From positions 24,218 to 88,217 of IMG/VR virus record IMGVR_UViG_3300031576_000021: 64,000 nucleotides of DNA, one strand, 5' to 3'. This document shows, one piece after another, positions 7,634-17,117 of this stretch (within the stretch, counting starts at the first letter, position 1; each line of letters begins with the position of its first letter). Source of the DNA: a virus. The notes under the pieces were generated by a model. The model searched no databases and was not told where the DNA came from. It saw nothing but the letters and a program-made list of their open reading frames with translations. The position numbers were made by a program, and so were the translations under genes.

Positions 7634-8691
7634 CGGCCACCTACAAAAGAAAGGGGCCGCCCCCGGGGGAGGGAGCGACCCCAACGCCTACAAAACGAAA
7701 GGCCGTAGGTGTTGGGGTAGCACCAGATGCGCTGCGCGTCAACCCTCCCGCACCGTGGGCGGTGGAAGGGTGTGGGTGCATGCGGAACGACAAACGGCTG
7801 CGAGTCGAGAGGTTGCTCCGACTCTACCGTCGACATGCGGGTGGCTGGCGCGGGTACTCGACCGCCAGCCAGGCGACGTTGGCCCGGAGGCTCGGGGTAT
7901 CCCGCCGGACGATCCGACGGCTCACCACCACACTTTCAGAGGCGTCTGCCGTGACCGTAACGCGGCGCGGCAAGATGCTCTCAAACCAGGTGGAAGTGAT
8001 GGGACAATTCCAGGCCAAAGTGATGGGACAATTGTCCCCGGAGCGAACTCTTACGCTGAGCGGTGGCCATGCCAAGCAGTGCAACGGGGTAGTAGTATCG
8101 AACAACAGAAGTGCGCCATGCGGCGCACGTTGGGGGGGACGGATGCCACCACGACCGATCGGAAACGCGATCCGGGCCGCAGAGTCGGCAGCAAAGGGCC
8201 GTGTCGAGGCCACCCGTGCCGCTGGAGGCACGAGCCGGGCGATAGCGGCCACCTGGGAGCGGGCCTGCCGGGCGGCCTTCCCTGACGCGCCCTTGCGGGT
8301 TCTGGTGACCGGGAAGGACCTGAAGCAGGCGAAGGGGCTGCTGGCTGAGTACGGCACGACGGCGCTTGGGCTGGTCGAGTGGGGGGTGACGCAGTGGGCC
8401 GTGTTGCGGGGCCTGGGGGCCTGGTGGGCACGGGGGCTATCCCCGACGCCGACGTGGGCTGAATTTTACCGGTACCGGGAGGCGATCGCTGCCCACATGG
8501 GAGCCGCGCGGCTCCCCGTCGATCCGGTGCAGGCGGGGTACGAGGCCGAGTACGAGCGGAGCAACGAGCGGCGTATCTGTGCCCTGCTGTTGCGCGACCC
8601 TACCCTGACGCCGGAGCATCGGGCCGAAGTAGAGCGCAGGGCGGCGGGATGTGGGATGACGCCGGCCGTCTCGAAAGCGATCGGTTGGTGA
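7630..8691 (+). CDS. O-like replication protein with helix-turn-helix
   Basis: A 353-residue protein. Residues ~75-110 form a winged helix-turn-helix (QATLARRLGVSRRTIRRL), as in phage replication initiators of the lambda O type and Rep-like proteins. A low-complexity linker follows, then a helical C-terminal domain. Two direct repeats and a palindrome lie inside the coding sequence just after the HTH, which recalls lambda, where the origin iterons sit within O. A DnaC-like loader is encoded 240 bases downstream, consistent with an initiator-loader pair. The initiator role is inferred. Confidence 0.65.
   Translation: MTATYKRKGPPPGEGATPTPTKRKAVGVGVAPDALRVNPPAPWAVEGCGCMRNDKRLRVERLLRLYRRHAGGWRGYSTASQATLARRLGVSRRTIRRLTTTLSEASAVTVTRRGKMLSNQVEVMGQFQAKVMGQLSPERTLTLSGGHAKQCNGVVVSNNRSAPCGARWGGRMPPRPIGNAIRAAESAAKGRVEATRAAGGTSRAIAATWERACRAAFPDAPLRVLVTGKDLKQAKGLLAEYGTTALGLVEWGVTQWAVLRGLGAWWARGLSPTPTWAEFYRYREAIAAHMGAARLPVDPVQAGYEAEYERSNERRICALLLRDPTLTPEHRAEVERRAAGCGMTPAVSKAIGW
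7994..8038 (+). repeat. Direct repeat pair and palindrome inside the replication gene (candidate origin)
   Basis: AAGTGATGGGACAATT occurs at 7994-8009 and 8018-8033, 24 bp apart, so they lie in codon phase. The second copy runs into the perfect 14 bp palindrome GGGACAATTGTCCC at 8025-8038. The repeats are more AT-rich than surrounding sequence. Position within an initiator-like gene suggests iterons. Confidence 0.5.
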
Positions 8692-8870
8692 TGATAATCA
8701 CCGAGCGCGGCTACTGCGTCCGCGACGACTGCCACCATCAGCCCTGGTGGCATGAACCGTCGGGCATGGATCGCGCGACCGGGATACCGACGTCGTGTGG
8801 CAAGTGTGAGCTGTGTCCGTGCGTCGAGTACGTGGAGGAGACCCAACCACGATCGGATGGTTTGTGCTGA
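8691..8870 (+). CDS. Small zinc-type protein
   Basis: A 59-residue protein with C-x4-C, His pair and C-x2-C-x2-C-x-C (CGKCELCPC) spacing, which suggests one or two metal sites. It starts at ATG 8691 in a TGATG overlap with the replication gene. Function unknown. Confidence 0.55.
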   Translation: MIITERGYCVRDDCHHQPWWHEPSGMDRATGIPTSCGKCELCPCVEYVEETQPRSDGLC

Positions 8871-8931
8871 TCGGCTTCCAGGCGTCCGATGGTAGTTTGA
8901 CTATGCGAGCTAACCAACATCCGGGGGACCG

Positions 8932-9579
8932 ATGGGGTGCGAAGACGGGGACTGCGTGCGGGGGTGTCATCGGGGGTTCGTCTTTGAGCGTCGCGAGGAT
9001 GGGTCGCGCTACACGACGCGCTGCCCGGAATGGAGGCCCCGCGTTGCTGTCGATACGACGGGGCTCGGCGCGCTGCGTGCCAGGACCTTCGAGACCTACC
9101 ACCCGCAGACGCCTAGCCAGCGGAACGCGCTCGCGACGGTACGCTCGGCGACGACGGCCGGCACGGGACTCGTGCTCTCTGGACCGCCGGGCGTCGGTAA
9201 GACGCACCTCGTCGCGGCGGCAACCGCATGTGCGCCGCGCGGCGCACTCTTCCGGCGGGTGGCCGACGTGATCGATACGTTGCGGGCAGCCGAGATGGCA
9301 GACGATGGGGACCGGCGCGCGGCCCTGCGTGAGGTGATGGCCGCGCCATTCCTCGCGCTCGACGATCTCGGCGCGGAGCGACCGACACCGTTCGGGCTCG
9401 AACGGCTCTGCCTGCTCCTCGACAATCGCGTGAACGAAGCGCGGCAGACGTTCGTGACGACAAACTATGCAGCGAAGGATCTGGCGGCGACACTCAGTGG
9501 GGTGGCGGGCGCGCGGCTCGTGTCGCGGCTGCGGGCCGTCGGGGCGTGGGTGATGATCGATGGCCCAGACGGGCGGTGA
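8932..9579 (+). CDS. DnaC/IstB-like helicase-loader ATPase
   Basis: A 215-residue AAA+ protein. Walker A is GPPGVGKTHL (residues ~84-93), Walker B is FLALDDLGAE (~140), sensor 1 is TTNY, and RLVSRLR near the end is the arginine-finger region. The N-terminus has three cysteines (CEDGDCVRGC, later RCPEW) that may bind zinc, as in DnaC-type loaders. GGGGGACC precedes ATG 8932. It probably loads the replicative helicase at the phage origin together with the protein at 7630. Confidence 0.85.
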   Translation: MGCEDGDCVRGCHRGFVFERREDGSRYTTRCPEWRPRVAVDTTGLGALRARTFETYHPQTPSQRNALATVRSATTAGTGLVLSGPPGVGKTHLVAAATACAPRGALFRRVADVIDTLRAAEMADDGDRRAALREVMAAPFLALDDLGAERPTPFGLERLCLLLDNRVNEARQTFVTTNYAAKDLAATLSGVAGARLVSRLRAVGAWVMIDGPDGR

Positions 9580-9804
9580 CACCTGCCTCGAAGCGAAAGC
9601 GAACAGTCAGGCGACACTGGGCCGCGCGGCGCAACGTGGGTAGCTGAGCATCTGGCCGGCGGCGACTTCAGGGTCTGGGTTGATGGGTTGCACATCATCG
9701 TCCGCTGTCTGGAGTGCAAAGCCGAAGTGCTGGTGCCGCCCGACGTACTGGCGGCGTGGCCGGAGGATGTGACGGTAGATGTCCATGGGCACTGGAACGA
9801 TTGA
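9580..9804 (+). CDS. Hypothetical protein continuing in frame after the loader stop
   Basis: The frame stays open from the loader TGA (9577-9579) to TGA 9802-9804 and looks coding in its second half (FRVWVDGLHIIVRCLECKAE, VTVDVHGHWND) with C-x2-C. There is no ATG or GTG start; CTG 9583 and TTG 9688 are the only options. Either a non-standard start or TGA readthrough would be needed, so expression is uncertain. Confidence 0.4.
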   Translation, partial: HLPRSESEQSGDTGPRGATWVAEHLAGGDFRVWVDGLHIIVRCLECKAEVLVPPDVLAAWPEDVTVDVHGHWND

Positions 9805-9825
9805 CCGCGCACGGGAGGTGGCAGC

Positions 9826-10032
9826 GTGAAAATCCACGGCATTGAGTATTCGCAGGAGGATCTAGATCGCATGGCCGGCGACTGCGTGACGCGGGTCGGC
9901 AACACGATCGAGGATGTGCTCGGGAAGATTGGGCACCTCGGGCCGGCATTCACGATCCGGGTGGCGCGAGGAATCCTGCGTGTGGCGCTCGTGCGTACTG
10001 TGCCACTGTGCCGCGGAGCGAAGGCAAGCTGA
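9826..10032 (+). CDS. Hypothetical small protein
   Basis: A 68-residue protein starting at GTG 9826 with GGGAGGTGG as ribosome site. The N-terminal half (IEYSQEDLDRMAGDCV) looks helical; the C-terminal part is basic and hydrophobic. Function unknown. Confidence 0.55.
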   Translation: MKIHGIEYSQEDLDRMAGDCVTRVGNTIEDVLGKIGHLGPAFTIRVARGILRVALVRTVPLCRGAKAS

Positions 10033-10094
10033 GTCTATGGATGTTCGCGGCGCTGTGCCTACGCTCACTGCCCGCGGAGAGGGAACATTAAACC

Positions 10095-10448
10095 ATGGCG
10101 ATTGACCGGCTCGTCGCCGATCTCTCGCGGCTGCGCATCCGCTACCAGACGGAGCGCGAGCTACAGGAAGCGCTCGCTGAGGCGTTGCTCGAAGAAGGCT
10201 GGCCGGTCGAAGAGGAGCACGTCATCGCCGCCGGCCGCGTCGACCTCTGGTGCGACGGCATCGCCATCGAGATCAAATGCAAGGGGAGCCACGGCGAGGT
10301 GCTCCGCCAGGTGCATCGGTACGCCAGCGATCCGGCCGTGACCGGCGTGATCCTCGTGACCGACAAGCTCCAGCATGCGCGCGGCTACCCGGCGACGATG
10401 GCCGAGAAGCCGGTGCGGGTCGTGTGCCTCCTGGGCGGGATGCGATGA
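10095..10448 (+). CDS. PD-(D/E)XK-like nuclease domain protein
   Basis: A 117-residue protein. VIAAGRVDLWCDGIAIEIKC supplies the Asp and the E-x-K of a PD-(D/E)XK nuclease core, followed by a helix (EVLRQVHRYA) and strand (GVILVTDK). The length suits a stand-alone VRR-like or restriction-type nuclease domain. ATGA overlap with the helicase downstream suggests joint action on DNA ends or branches. Catalytic assignment is by motif only. Confidence 0.65.
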   Translation: MAIDRLVADLSRLRIRYQTERELQEALAEALLEEGWPVEEEHVIAAGRVDLWCDGIAIEIKCKGSHGEVLRQVHRYASDPAVTGVILVTDKLQHARGYPATMAEKPVRVVCLLGGMR

Positions 10449-13400
10449 GTGGGACAACTATAGGACAGATGGCGGATAACTGTCGGCCCGACGGTGCGCT
10501 TACCTACGTCGCCGGGAGCTGGGAAGTTACGGCACCGCCGCACATCCTGCAACGCCTGAAACGGGTGTTCGCCGGCATTCACGAGCGGAACATCCACATT
10601 GCCCGGCTCTCCGACACGCCGGCCGTCGCGTACGATCTGCAATGGTTCTTGCAGCGCCATCCGCTGACCATCTCGCGGGAGAACAGCGCCCGGTTGACGC
10701 AGCGGGCGGCGGCCTACGCGCAGCGGCAAGAGGACGTGCAGGCCATCCTCACGCACGGGCCACGCGAGACGTTCCCGCTAGCGTTGCCGCCACGGGACTA
10801 CCAGCGCGTCGCGGCCGAGCTGGTGCTGCGCACGGGTGGGTTACTCCTCAGTGACGACGTTGGCATTGGCAAAACGGCGGTGGGCATCTGTCTGCTTGTG
10901 CAGAAGGTTGCGCGGCCTGCTCTTGTGGTGACGCTCACGCACCTAACGCTCCAGTGGGCCGCTGAGATTCGGAAGTTCGCGCCACAGCTGCGCACGCACA
11001 TCGTGCGACGCGGGACGCCATATCGCATGGCCGATGCGCGTGGCGAGCCGGACGTCGTGATCATGAACTACCACAAACTCGCCGGATGGGCGGGAGCGCT
11101 GGCGCCCGTCATGCGCGCGATCGTGTTCGATGAAGTGCAAGAACTGCGGACGGGGGAGAACGCGAATGGCAACCCAGTCCAGAAGTACGTTGCGGCCAAA
11201 CAGATCGCGCTGCGGTGTGCGTATCGGCTCGGACTGAGTGTTGGTCCGCGCAGCGTCGTGGAATTGCGTGGTGGACCGTTCGGGGACGGGTGGGTGGGCT
11301 CCATCGAGGATGCCTGGGGTCTGGCTCGCGACGCGGCACCGCACTTCAAATGGCGTACTGGAGGCTACGAGCTACTGACGGAGGTCGCGGCAGAATCGCG
11401 TGGATGGGACGATGCGCGCGGCGTCTTTTGCTGGAAACCCGTACGGACATTCATTCGGCATTTATGCGATCGTGGTGTGCGCGAAGTGCAGTGTGGTGGG
11501 CAGCGCTTAACGTTGACGGACGACCACGCAATCTATCGCGCAACGCAAGCCGGCTTCGAGTCTGTGAGGGCGGACGCACTCGCCCCTGGGGATATTGTGC
11601 CGGTCGACACGGGGGGCGGGTGGACGTCGGGCATGCATGAGCAGCCATTTGACGTGACGGCGCTGCACGTCGACCGCGCGCAGATCAATGTCAACCTGTC
11701 GCGTGTCTCGCGACGCGTCGTGGGCATGCGTCCTTGGGAATGGCGGAATTGCCACACGGAGGCGACGTACGGCCCGCGGCTGCCGCTGCGGGTCTACCGG
11801 CAGCATCGTGAGCGATTCCCGGTAGTCGGGCCGGTCTATGTCGGTCGTGGTCGTGCAGCGGCGTTGCCTGCTGCCCTCCGACTGAGCGACATGGCATATG
11901 TCTTGGGATTTTATCTCGGGGACGGCTGGGTGAGCGGGCCGCGCGTATGCTTTGCGGTCGAGCAGGCTCGCGTCGCGGACTTCACGGAGCGGCTGGAGGC
12001 GTTGCCATTCGGATTGCGTCCCAAGGTGCGCACGATGCGTGGCGCGTCGGTGGAAATTCGCTGCACGCACGTACTCCTTGCTGAAGTGCTTCGGCAGGTC
12101 GTGCCCGGCCGCTGCTATGACAAGGCCATTCCGGCGGAATGGATCATGACGTGGCCGGAAGCGGCGCGACGCGAGTTGGCGCGTGGGTTGGTTGATTCGG
12201 ATGGCCATGTGTCGCGACCCGGACGGCGGTGGGGCGCAGCCTACTCCACGACGTCATCCATCCTAGCCATGGGGTTCATGACGCTGCTGCGCAGCCTCGG
12301 CGTTCGGCCCGGCCTGCATGTGCGCATTCCCATGGATGGAGGAGTGATCGATGGTCGACAGATTCGCGGGCGCCGCGTGAGCTACCAGGTGTATTGGAGT
12401 TGGGCCGCGTTTGTCGGTGCGCATGGCCGATACGTCGGGCATCGTTACCGGCACGGCTCGCGGCTGACGTTTAACGAAGCGCGCGTCTCGGGATCGCACA
12501 GTGTGCCGCCACCGCGGTACGTCTATGACCTGGAAATGGATGGGCACCCGTCGTTCGTTGCGAACGGGTTGCTTGTGCACAATTCGGCCACCCCATTCTA
12601 CAACTACGGCGGCGAGCTGTGGAACGTCTTGAACGTCCTACAGCCGGGCTGCCTCGGCTCACGCCTGGAGTTCGACATCGCCTACACGACGCGCGTCGGC
12701 AACGGCAAGACGGCGATCCGCGAGCCGCGCGCCTTCGGCACGTTCCTCCGCAGCGAGGGGATCATGCTCCGGCGCACGCGCGAAGACGTCGGCCGCGAGC
12801 TGCCGCCCGTGATTCGCATCCCGCACGTCATCGAGGCCGATGCGTCGGTCCTCGACAAGATCAAGACCAGTGCGGCCGAGCTGGCGCGAATCATTCTGGG
12901 AGCGAGCGAGCAATTCCGTGGGCAGAAGATGCAAGCAGCGGAGGAACTGTCGAGCCAGCTACGACAGCATACGGGGCTGGCAAAGGCCCCCTTTGTGGCT
13001 GCCTTCGTCCGCATGCTGGTCGAGCAGGGCGAGCAAGTCGTGCTCTTTGGATGGCACCATGCCTGCTACAGTCTCTGGCGAGAATTACTCACGCCGTGCG
13101 GCGTGGTCTTCTACACGGGAGCGCAGTCCGTCCCGCAGAGGGAAGAGGCCCGCAAGACGTTTCTCGACGGCACGGCCAAAGTGCTGGTCATGTCGCTGCG
13201 GGCTGGCGCTGGTCTCGACGGATTGCAAGGTGCCTGCCGCACGGTCGTCTTCGGCGAGCTGGACTGGAGCCCGGGGGCCATGGAGCAGTGCCTCTCGGGA
13301 GATACCGAGATCCTGACGCCAGACGGATTCCGTGGACCGGACGACATCTCCGTCGGCGATCTGGTCTGTGGCTTCGAGCCAAGCACCGGCTCGATGCGAT

Positions 13401-14728
13401 GGGTGCCGGCGCAGGCTAAGACCGACCGGCAGCGCGGACCAACGGAGCGCATGTACGCAACCGCCACCGAAAAGATCGACGTCCGCGTAACCGAAGACCA
13501 CCAGATGTTGGTACGACGACAGCAGCGCACAACGCACGGGGTGCGCCGGTCCACATGGGCATTCTCGACCGCCCGTGACGTTGCCAACAGGCACCGTCGA
13601 TATATCCCGACCTGTGGACAGCAAAACGCGGCCGGCGTGCCGTTAACAGCACATGAACTCCGGCTGATTGGGTGGTTCCTGTCTGACGGCAACCTGAATC
13701 TCCATTCACGCACGCTCACAATTTATCAGGCCGCCCACCAGCCGTGGAACGCTAACATCATCGACACGCTGGACGGATGTGGCCTTAAGTGGTCGCGATT
13801 CCAACGAACCAGCCCGAAAGGGACGTTGATGAACTGGTACATGGTGCCGCGCGGGACGTTGAGGCCCTGGTCACGACGAGACACGATCACGATGCGCGAC
13901 ATGCTGGCCGATGGGGCAACCTATACCACGATCGCTGCGGCGCTCGGGCGTTCGGCTGCGGCGATTGGAAAGAAGGCAAGGCGCGTGGATTCCTGGCATC
14001 GTGGCGCAGAGCGCGTGGGCCGTGGCTGGGATCATCTGGGCGAATATCTCGACAAAGATTTGAGCCCCAGACTTGAGTTGGCGACCTCTGAGCAGTTGGA
14101 GCACCTCATCGAAGGGATACATCTCGGAGATGGGAGCAAGAACGACAAGCACGTGCGGCGGATCTACAGCATCAACAAGCGATTCCTTGACCGCCTCCAG
14201 TCGCTCTGCGTGCGACGCGGGCTCTCGGCGCATATCTCTCCTCCGCGCGGTGGCGGCAAACCAATCTATACGATCTTCATTTCACGCAGCGCAGATGCCG
14301 TGCTCCCGCGCGGCGTAAAGCCAAATGCATTCGGGATCGTATCCAGCAGTCCCAGTGAGCGAGTCTGGTGCGTGACGAACGCTCTTGGCACGCTGGTTAC
14401 ACGGCGCCACGGAAAGGTCGCGATCGTCGGCAACTGTGTGGGGCGTGTGCATCGTGATGGGCAGGCCGAACCCGTACGGGCGTTCTTCCTCTACGCCGAA
14501 ACCGGGTCCGATCCGATCATGATCGACGTGCTCGGCGTCAAGCGGCAGCAGATCGAGAACGTGCGGGACCCCGACGCCGATTTCATCGAGAAGCTAGAGG
14601 TGTCGGGCGACCACGTCCGGCGGCTGGCCGAGGCGTATCTGGCGGGACTTGACACAAGGGCCGCAATAGGCCATAACGGACCCAAAGCGGCGCCACGGAG
14701 CGCCATGGTGGCTGCACGGAAGGTATGA
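10445..14728 (+). CDS. SNF2-type helicase split by two inteins
   Basis: A 1427-codon gene whose exteins form a ~596-residue SNF2/superfamily 2 helicase. Walker A is SDDVGIGKT (~137-145), motif II is VFDEVQE (~226). Motif III (GLSATPFYN) is interrupted after Leu by intein 1, and motif VI ([12 protein letters not shown]) is interrupted before Cys by intein 2. ATG 10445 overlaps the nuclease stop. The C-terminal tail ([14 protein letters not shown]) is basic. Both inteins must be removed before ATP hydrolysis is possible. The promoter at 14649 lies in the last codons. Confidence 0.9.
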   Translation: MSGTTIGQMADNCRPDGALTYVAGSWEVTAPPHILQRLKRVFAGIHERNIHIARLSDTPAVAYDLQWFLQRHPLTISRENSARLTQRAAAYAQRQEDVQAILTHGPRETFPLALPPRDYQRVAAELVLRTGGLLLSDDVGIGKTAVGICLLVQKVARPALVVTLTHLTLQWAAEIRKFAPQLRTHIVRRGTPYRMADARGEPDVVIMNYHKLAGWAGALAPVMRAIVFDEVQELRTGENANGNPVQKYVAAKQIALRCAYRLGLSVGPRSVVELRGGPFGDGWVGSIEDAWGLARDAAPHFKWRTGGYELLTEVAAESRGWDDARGVFCWKPVRTFIRHLCDRGVREVQCGGQRLTLTDDHAIYRATQAGFESVRADALAPGDIVPVDTGGGWTSGMHEQPFDVTALHVDRAQINVNLSRVSRRVVGMRPWEWRNCHTEATYGPRLPLRVYRQHRERFPVVGPVYVGRGRAAALPAALRLSDMAYVLGFYLGDGWVSGPRVCFAVEQARVADFTERLEALPFGLRPKVRTMRGASVEIRCTHVLLAEVLRQVVPGRCYDKAIPAEWIMTWPEAARRELARGLVDSDGHVSRPGRRWGAAYSTTSSILAMGFMTLLRSLGVRPGLHVRIPMDGGVIDGRQIRGRRVSYQVYWSWAAFVGAHGRYVGHRYRHGSRLTFNEARVSGSHSVPPPRYVYDLEMDGHPSFVANGLLVHNSATPFYNYGGELWNVLNVLQPGCLGSRLEFDIAYTTRVGNGKTAIREPRAFGTFLRSEGIMLRRTREDVGRELPPVIRIPHVIEADASVLDKIKTSAAELARIILGASEQFRGQKMQAAEELSSQLRQHTGLAKAPFVAAFVRMLVEQGEQVVLFGWHHACYSLWRELLTPCGVVFYTGAQSVPQREEARKTFLDGTAKVLVMSLRAGAGLDGLQGACRTVVFGELDWSPGAMEQCLSGDTEILTPDGFRGPDDISVGDLVCGFEPSTGSMRWVPAQAKTDRQRGPTERMYATATEKIDVRVTEDHQMLVRRQQRTTHGVRRSTWAFSTARDVANRHRRYIPTCGQQNAAGVPLTAHELRLIGWFLSDGNLNLHSRTLTIYQAAHQPWNANIIDTLDGCGLKWSRFQRTSPKGTLMNWYMVPRGTLRPWSRRDTITMRDMLADGATYTTIAAALGRSAAAIGKKARRVDSWHRGAERVGRGWDHLGEYLDKDLSPRLELATSEQLEHLIEGIHLGDGSKNDKHVRRIYSINKRFLDRLQSLCVRRGLSAHISPPRGGGKPIYTIFISRSADAVLPRGVKPNAFGIVSSSPSERVWCVTNALGTLVTRRHGKVAIVGNCVGRVHRDGQAEPVRAFFLYAETGSDPIMIDVLGVKRQQIENVRDPDADFIEKLEVSGDHVRRLAEAYLAGLDTRAAIGHNGPKAAPRSAMVAARKV
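11237..12583 (+). other. Intein 1 of helicase with LAGLIDADG endonuclease
   Basis: A 449-residue intein. It begins at Ser ([13 protein letters not shown]) and ends [19 protein letters not shown], followed by Ser of the extein SATPF. Two LAGLIDADG-type motifs are visible: [14 protein letters not shown] and [12 protein letters not shown]. The block B region is LTDDHAIY. An N-terminal Ser in place of the usual Cys is a known variant. Confidence 0.88.
13289..14434 (+). other. Intein 2 of helicase with LAGLIDADG endonuclease and HTH
   Basis: A 382-residue intein starting [14 protein letters not shown] and ending GKVAIVGN before Cys. LAGLIDADG-type motifs are [13 protein letters not shown] and [13 protein letters not shown]. 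Between them lies a helix-turn-helix-like stretch ([20 protein letters not shown]). Block B is VTEDHQMLV. The penultimate residue is Gly instead of the typical His. Confidence 0.88.
14649..14678 (+). promoter_or_regulatory. Promoter of the TTGACACAA family
   Basis: TTGACA 14649-14654 and a weak -10 (ATAACG 14673-14678) at 18 bp, in the layout TTGACACAAG...AGGCCATAACG. It lies inside the helicase 3' end, upstream of ATG 14725. Confidence 0.55.
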
Positions 14729-15183
14729 GTGTTCTCAATCGGTGGGCAAACGCGGTGCTGCGCGAGAGTGTGGCCCGCGTCATAGCGCGCCAGGAGGGCC
14801 GCATGATACGGGAAGCACAGGACGAAGATTCTCGGCGCGCACAGCTAGTGGCGCTGGTCGATCAGGCCGGCGACTTGCTGCGGGCCAAGGGCGAGGCCGA
14901 GCGGCACTACAACGATGCGCGGAGCGAGATCGCATCGCTTCTGGGGCTGCTCGATCTGACCGAGATCGAAGGCGAGCGGTTCGCCGCCAGCATGAAAGAG
15001 AAGATCGAGCACTACATCGACCCGGTGGCGTTCATCGCCGAGACGACGCAGAAGGTGCAGCGCCAGTGCTTGGCAGTCGTGATGGTCAAGGCGAGGGAGG
15101 CGCTTGGTCCCGAGCGGTACTCCGCATTGGAGCGGAGCCGCGAGGGGCGGCCGTCGTTGCGGGTGACGGAGCGGAAGCTATGA
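14725..15183 (+). CDS. Coiled-coil protein sharing its N-terminus with the next gene
   Basis: A 152-residue helical protein of unknown function. The first residues, [15 protein letters not shown], closely match the start of the downstream pentapeptide-repeat protein ([15 protein letters not shown]), also at DNA level. The rest is a charged helix ([20 protein letters not shown]). Its stop overlaps the next start (ATGA). The shared leader suggests a common docking or targeting peptide. Confidence 0.65.
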   Translation: MSVLNRWANAVLRESVARVIARQEGRMIREAQDEDSRRAQLVALVDQAGDLLRAKGEAERHYNDARSEIASLLGLLDLTEIEGERFAASMKEKIEHYIDPVAFIAETTQKVQRQCLAVVMVKAREALGPERYSALERSREGRPSLRVTERKL

Positions 15184-15851
15184 AAATTCTCAATCGGTGG
15201 ACCCAGGCCGTGCTACGCGAGAGTGCGGCTGATACGCTCCGTGACGCAGTGCTGGAGGCGGTGGCGTGCGGCGCGGACCTCGGCGACGCGGACCTCCGCG
15301 ACGCGGACCTCGGCGGCGCGGACCTCCGCGGCGCGGACCTCGGCGGCGCGGACCTCGGCGGCGCGGACCTCGGCGGCGCGAACCTCGGCGGCGCGGACCT
15401 CGGCGGCGCGGACCTCCGCGGCGCGAACCTCCGCGGCGCGAACCTCCGCGGCGCGGACCTCCGCGGCGCGGACCTCGGCGACGCGAACCTCCGCGGCGCG
15501 GACCTCGGCGACGCGAACCACTCCGCGCCGCTCCGCATGGCGCGGAACGATTTATGGGCCGTACTCGACGCGGCCCCGAACGAAGTGGCGGGGCTCCTCG
15601 CCGCGGTGGAGGAGGGGCGGGTCAATGGATCTACCTACGAAGGGGACTGCGCGTGCTTACTCGGGACGATCGGCAACGTTCGTGGCTGCCGCTACGATGT
15701 ACTCGGCATTCTGCCGGACAGCAGCCGGCCCGCCGAACGCTGGTTCCTGTCGCTCACGCCCGGTCACACGCCAGAAATCTCGGTGTACGCTGCCCTTACG
15801 GCCGCATGGATCAAGGAATGGCGGCTGCGACACACGGAGAGTGCTGGATGA
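15180..15851 (+). CDS. Pentapeptide-repeat protein
   Basis: A 223-residue protein. After the shared LNRWxxAVLRES leader, residues ~32-113 are tandem A(D/N)LxG pentapeptides, predicted to form a right-handed quadrilateral helix. The C-terminal domain ([32 protein letters not shown]) resembles the conserved tail of other phage pentapeptide proteins. Some family members mimic DNA and inhibit gyrase; whether this one does is unknown. Confidence 0.8.
   Translation: MKILNRWTQAVLRESAADTLRDAVLEAVACGADLGDADLRDADLGGADLRGADLGGADLGGADLGGANLGGADLGGADLRGANLRGANLRGADLRGADLGDANLRGADLGDANHSAPLRMARNDLWAVLDAAPNEVAGLLAAVEEGRVNGSTYEGDCACLLGTIGNVRGCRYDVLGILPDSSRPAERWFLSLTPGHTPEISVYAALTAAWIKEWRLRHTESAG
15274..15519 (+). 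repeat. 15 bp tandem repeats encoding pentapeptides
   Basis: About 16 near-identical 15-mers of the type GCGGACCTCGGCGGC or GCGGACCTCCGCGGC. The low divergence at DNA level suggests recent expansion by slippage or unequal recombination. Confidence 0.85.
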
Positions 15852-16042
15852 TCATGACGACGTTGTCACAGACGGCGGTGGCTGCCGTCGGCGACCTCGA
15901 CCTGACGACCCGCGATGTCGTCGAGGAGTTGATCGCCGACGCAGACGACGGAGGAGCGCTCCTCGCGGAGCTAGAGGATCTACGCGGGCAGCTGGCGAAG
16001 TCGGTGGAAGCCCTCGACGTGCTGCTGCGGGAGTTCGCATGA
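15848..16042 (+). CDS. Small helical protein
   Basis: A 64-residue protein with a coiled-coil-like C-terminal half ([20 protein letters not shown]). ATGA overlap upstream and ATGA-type overlap downstream. Function unknown. Confidence 0.6.
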   Translation: MIMTTLSQTAVAAVGDLDLTTRDVVEELIADADDGGALLAELEDLRGQLAKSVEALDVLLREFA

Positions 16043-17016
16043 CGCTCGCGACGTCCGTCGCGGCCCAACCGCGTCAAGAGCTGGCCGAGGCCGAACGGGG
16101 TGTGGCGATCATCGAGCTGCGCTCGATCGATGTCCAGGCGGAAGCGGCCTTCCTCAAAGAGTTGCAGGCATTCGTGCAGGTCGTCATGCGCGAGGGGACC
16201 GACTACGGCGTTATCCCGGGCACGAAGAAGAAGTCGCTGTGGAGTGCCGGGGCCGACAAGCTGATTCAGGTCTATCACATGGCGCCGAAGTACGAGGAGA
16301 TGGCGTCAGCCGAGCGTTGGCCTGCCGGGACCGACAACGGCTTCATCATGTACCGCTTCCGCTGCGACCTCTACGATCTCCAGAGCGGCCTCTATCTCGG
16401 CACGGGGTTCGGCGCGTGCAATTCGATGGAGGAGAAATACCGCTGGCGACGCGGCTACCCGAAGTGTCCGAAGTGCAGCAAACCAGCGATCGTTTGGTCG
16501 CAGCGTGACAGCAATTACTGGTGCCACTACGAGCAAGGCGGATGCCGGCGGTCGTTCGACAAGGACGATGGCGTGATCCTCGCGCAGCTACCCGTCTGGG
16601 ATGAGAACGACGACGTTGCCGGGTTGCAGAACACGATCTACAAGATGTCGGCCAAGCGGGCGAAGGTGGCGGCGGTGCAGTCGCGGACCCGATCCAGCGG
16701 CCTCTTCGACGAGCGCGGCGACCACGGCGACGAGCCGCGTGGGCGTGGCGATCTCCGCGACGGCGACCCAGGTGTGGACGCTGGCGGCGACGAGGGGAAG
16801 CCGCCTCCCGAGGGGAGTGTTCCGTCCGATGGGGAGATGCTGAACGATGCCGAGCGCCAGGAAATCAACCGTGGCCTTGGAGCCGCGCGGCTCACATTGC
16901 GCCATCTGATCGACTTCCTCGGGCCTCATGGCGTCGAGAGCATCGGGAATGGTATCCCTCGGCGGCTCAAGCCGGCGATCGAGCAATGGATGCACGACCA
17001 TACCGAGAAACGATGA
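16039..17016 (+). CDS. Conserved phage protein (MREGTDYGVIPGT family) with zinc ribbon
   Basis: A 325-residue protein. The N-terminal motif VVMREGTDYGVIPGTKK followed by SLWSAGADKLIQVY is a widespread phage pattern without a firm function. A CPKC...C...C zinc ribbon lies near residues 140-175. The C-terminal part has an acidic Gly/Asp/Pro linker and a helical tail. Its position before RecA, resolvases and SSB suggests a role in single-strand annealing or recombination; this is inference. Confidence 0.7.
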   Translation: MTLATSVAAQPRQELAEAERGVAIIELRSIDVQAEAAFLKELQAFVQVVMREGTDYGVIPGTKKKSLWSAGADKLIQVYHMAPKYEEMASAERWPAGTDNGFIMYRFRCDLYDLQSGLYLGTGFGACNSMEEKYRWRRGYPKCPKCSKPAIVWSQRDSNYWCHYEQGGCRRSFDKDDGVILAQLPVWDENDDVAGLQNTIYKMSAKRAKVAAVQSRTRSSGLFDERGDHGDEPRGRGDLRDGDPGVDAGGDEGKPPPEGSVPSDGEMLNDAERQEINRGLGAARLTLRHLIDFLGPHGVESIGNGIPRRLKPAIEQWMHDHTEKR

Positions 17017-17075
17017 CGTGCCGGCGTCGGCACGGCCGGGGGCTTCCGCTTACACCCGCCCCACCGCGAACCGGA

Positions 17076-17105
17076 GGCGGGCTGGCGACGGATCGCTAGC
17101 CCGCC
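17076..17105 (+). promoter_or_regulatory. Strong hairpin before the next gene
   Basis: GGCGGGCT (17076-17083) pairs with AGCCCGCC (17098-17105), with an inner GCGA/TCGC pairing. No T-run follows. It lies 12 bases before ATG 17118 in a 101 base gap, so it may be a weak terminator or translational control element. Confidence 0.45.
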
Positions 17106-17117
17106 CCTGGGGATGAC

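Noticed and set aside
10037-10105. A 22-codon frame in the gap before the PD-(D/E)XK gene
   Set aside because: Too short, with no ribosome site and no coding signal.
15266-15530. CRISPR-like array
   Set aside because: The repeats are 15 bp tandem units in a coding frame with no spacers.
15086-15625. Minus-strand Arg-Ser-Ala-Pro repeat protein
   Set aside because: It is the complement of the pentapeptide DNA repeats and has no independent support.
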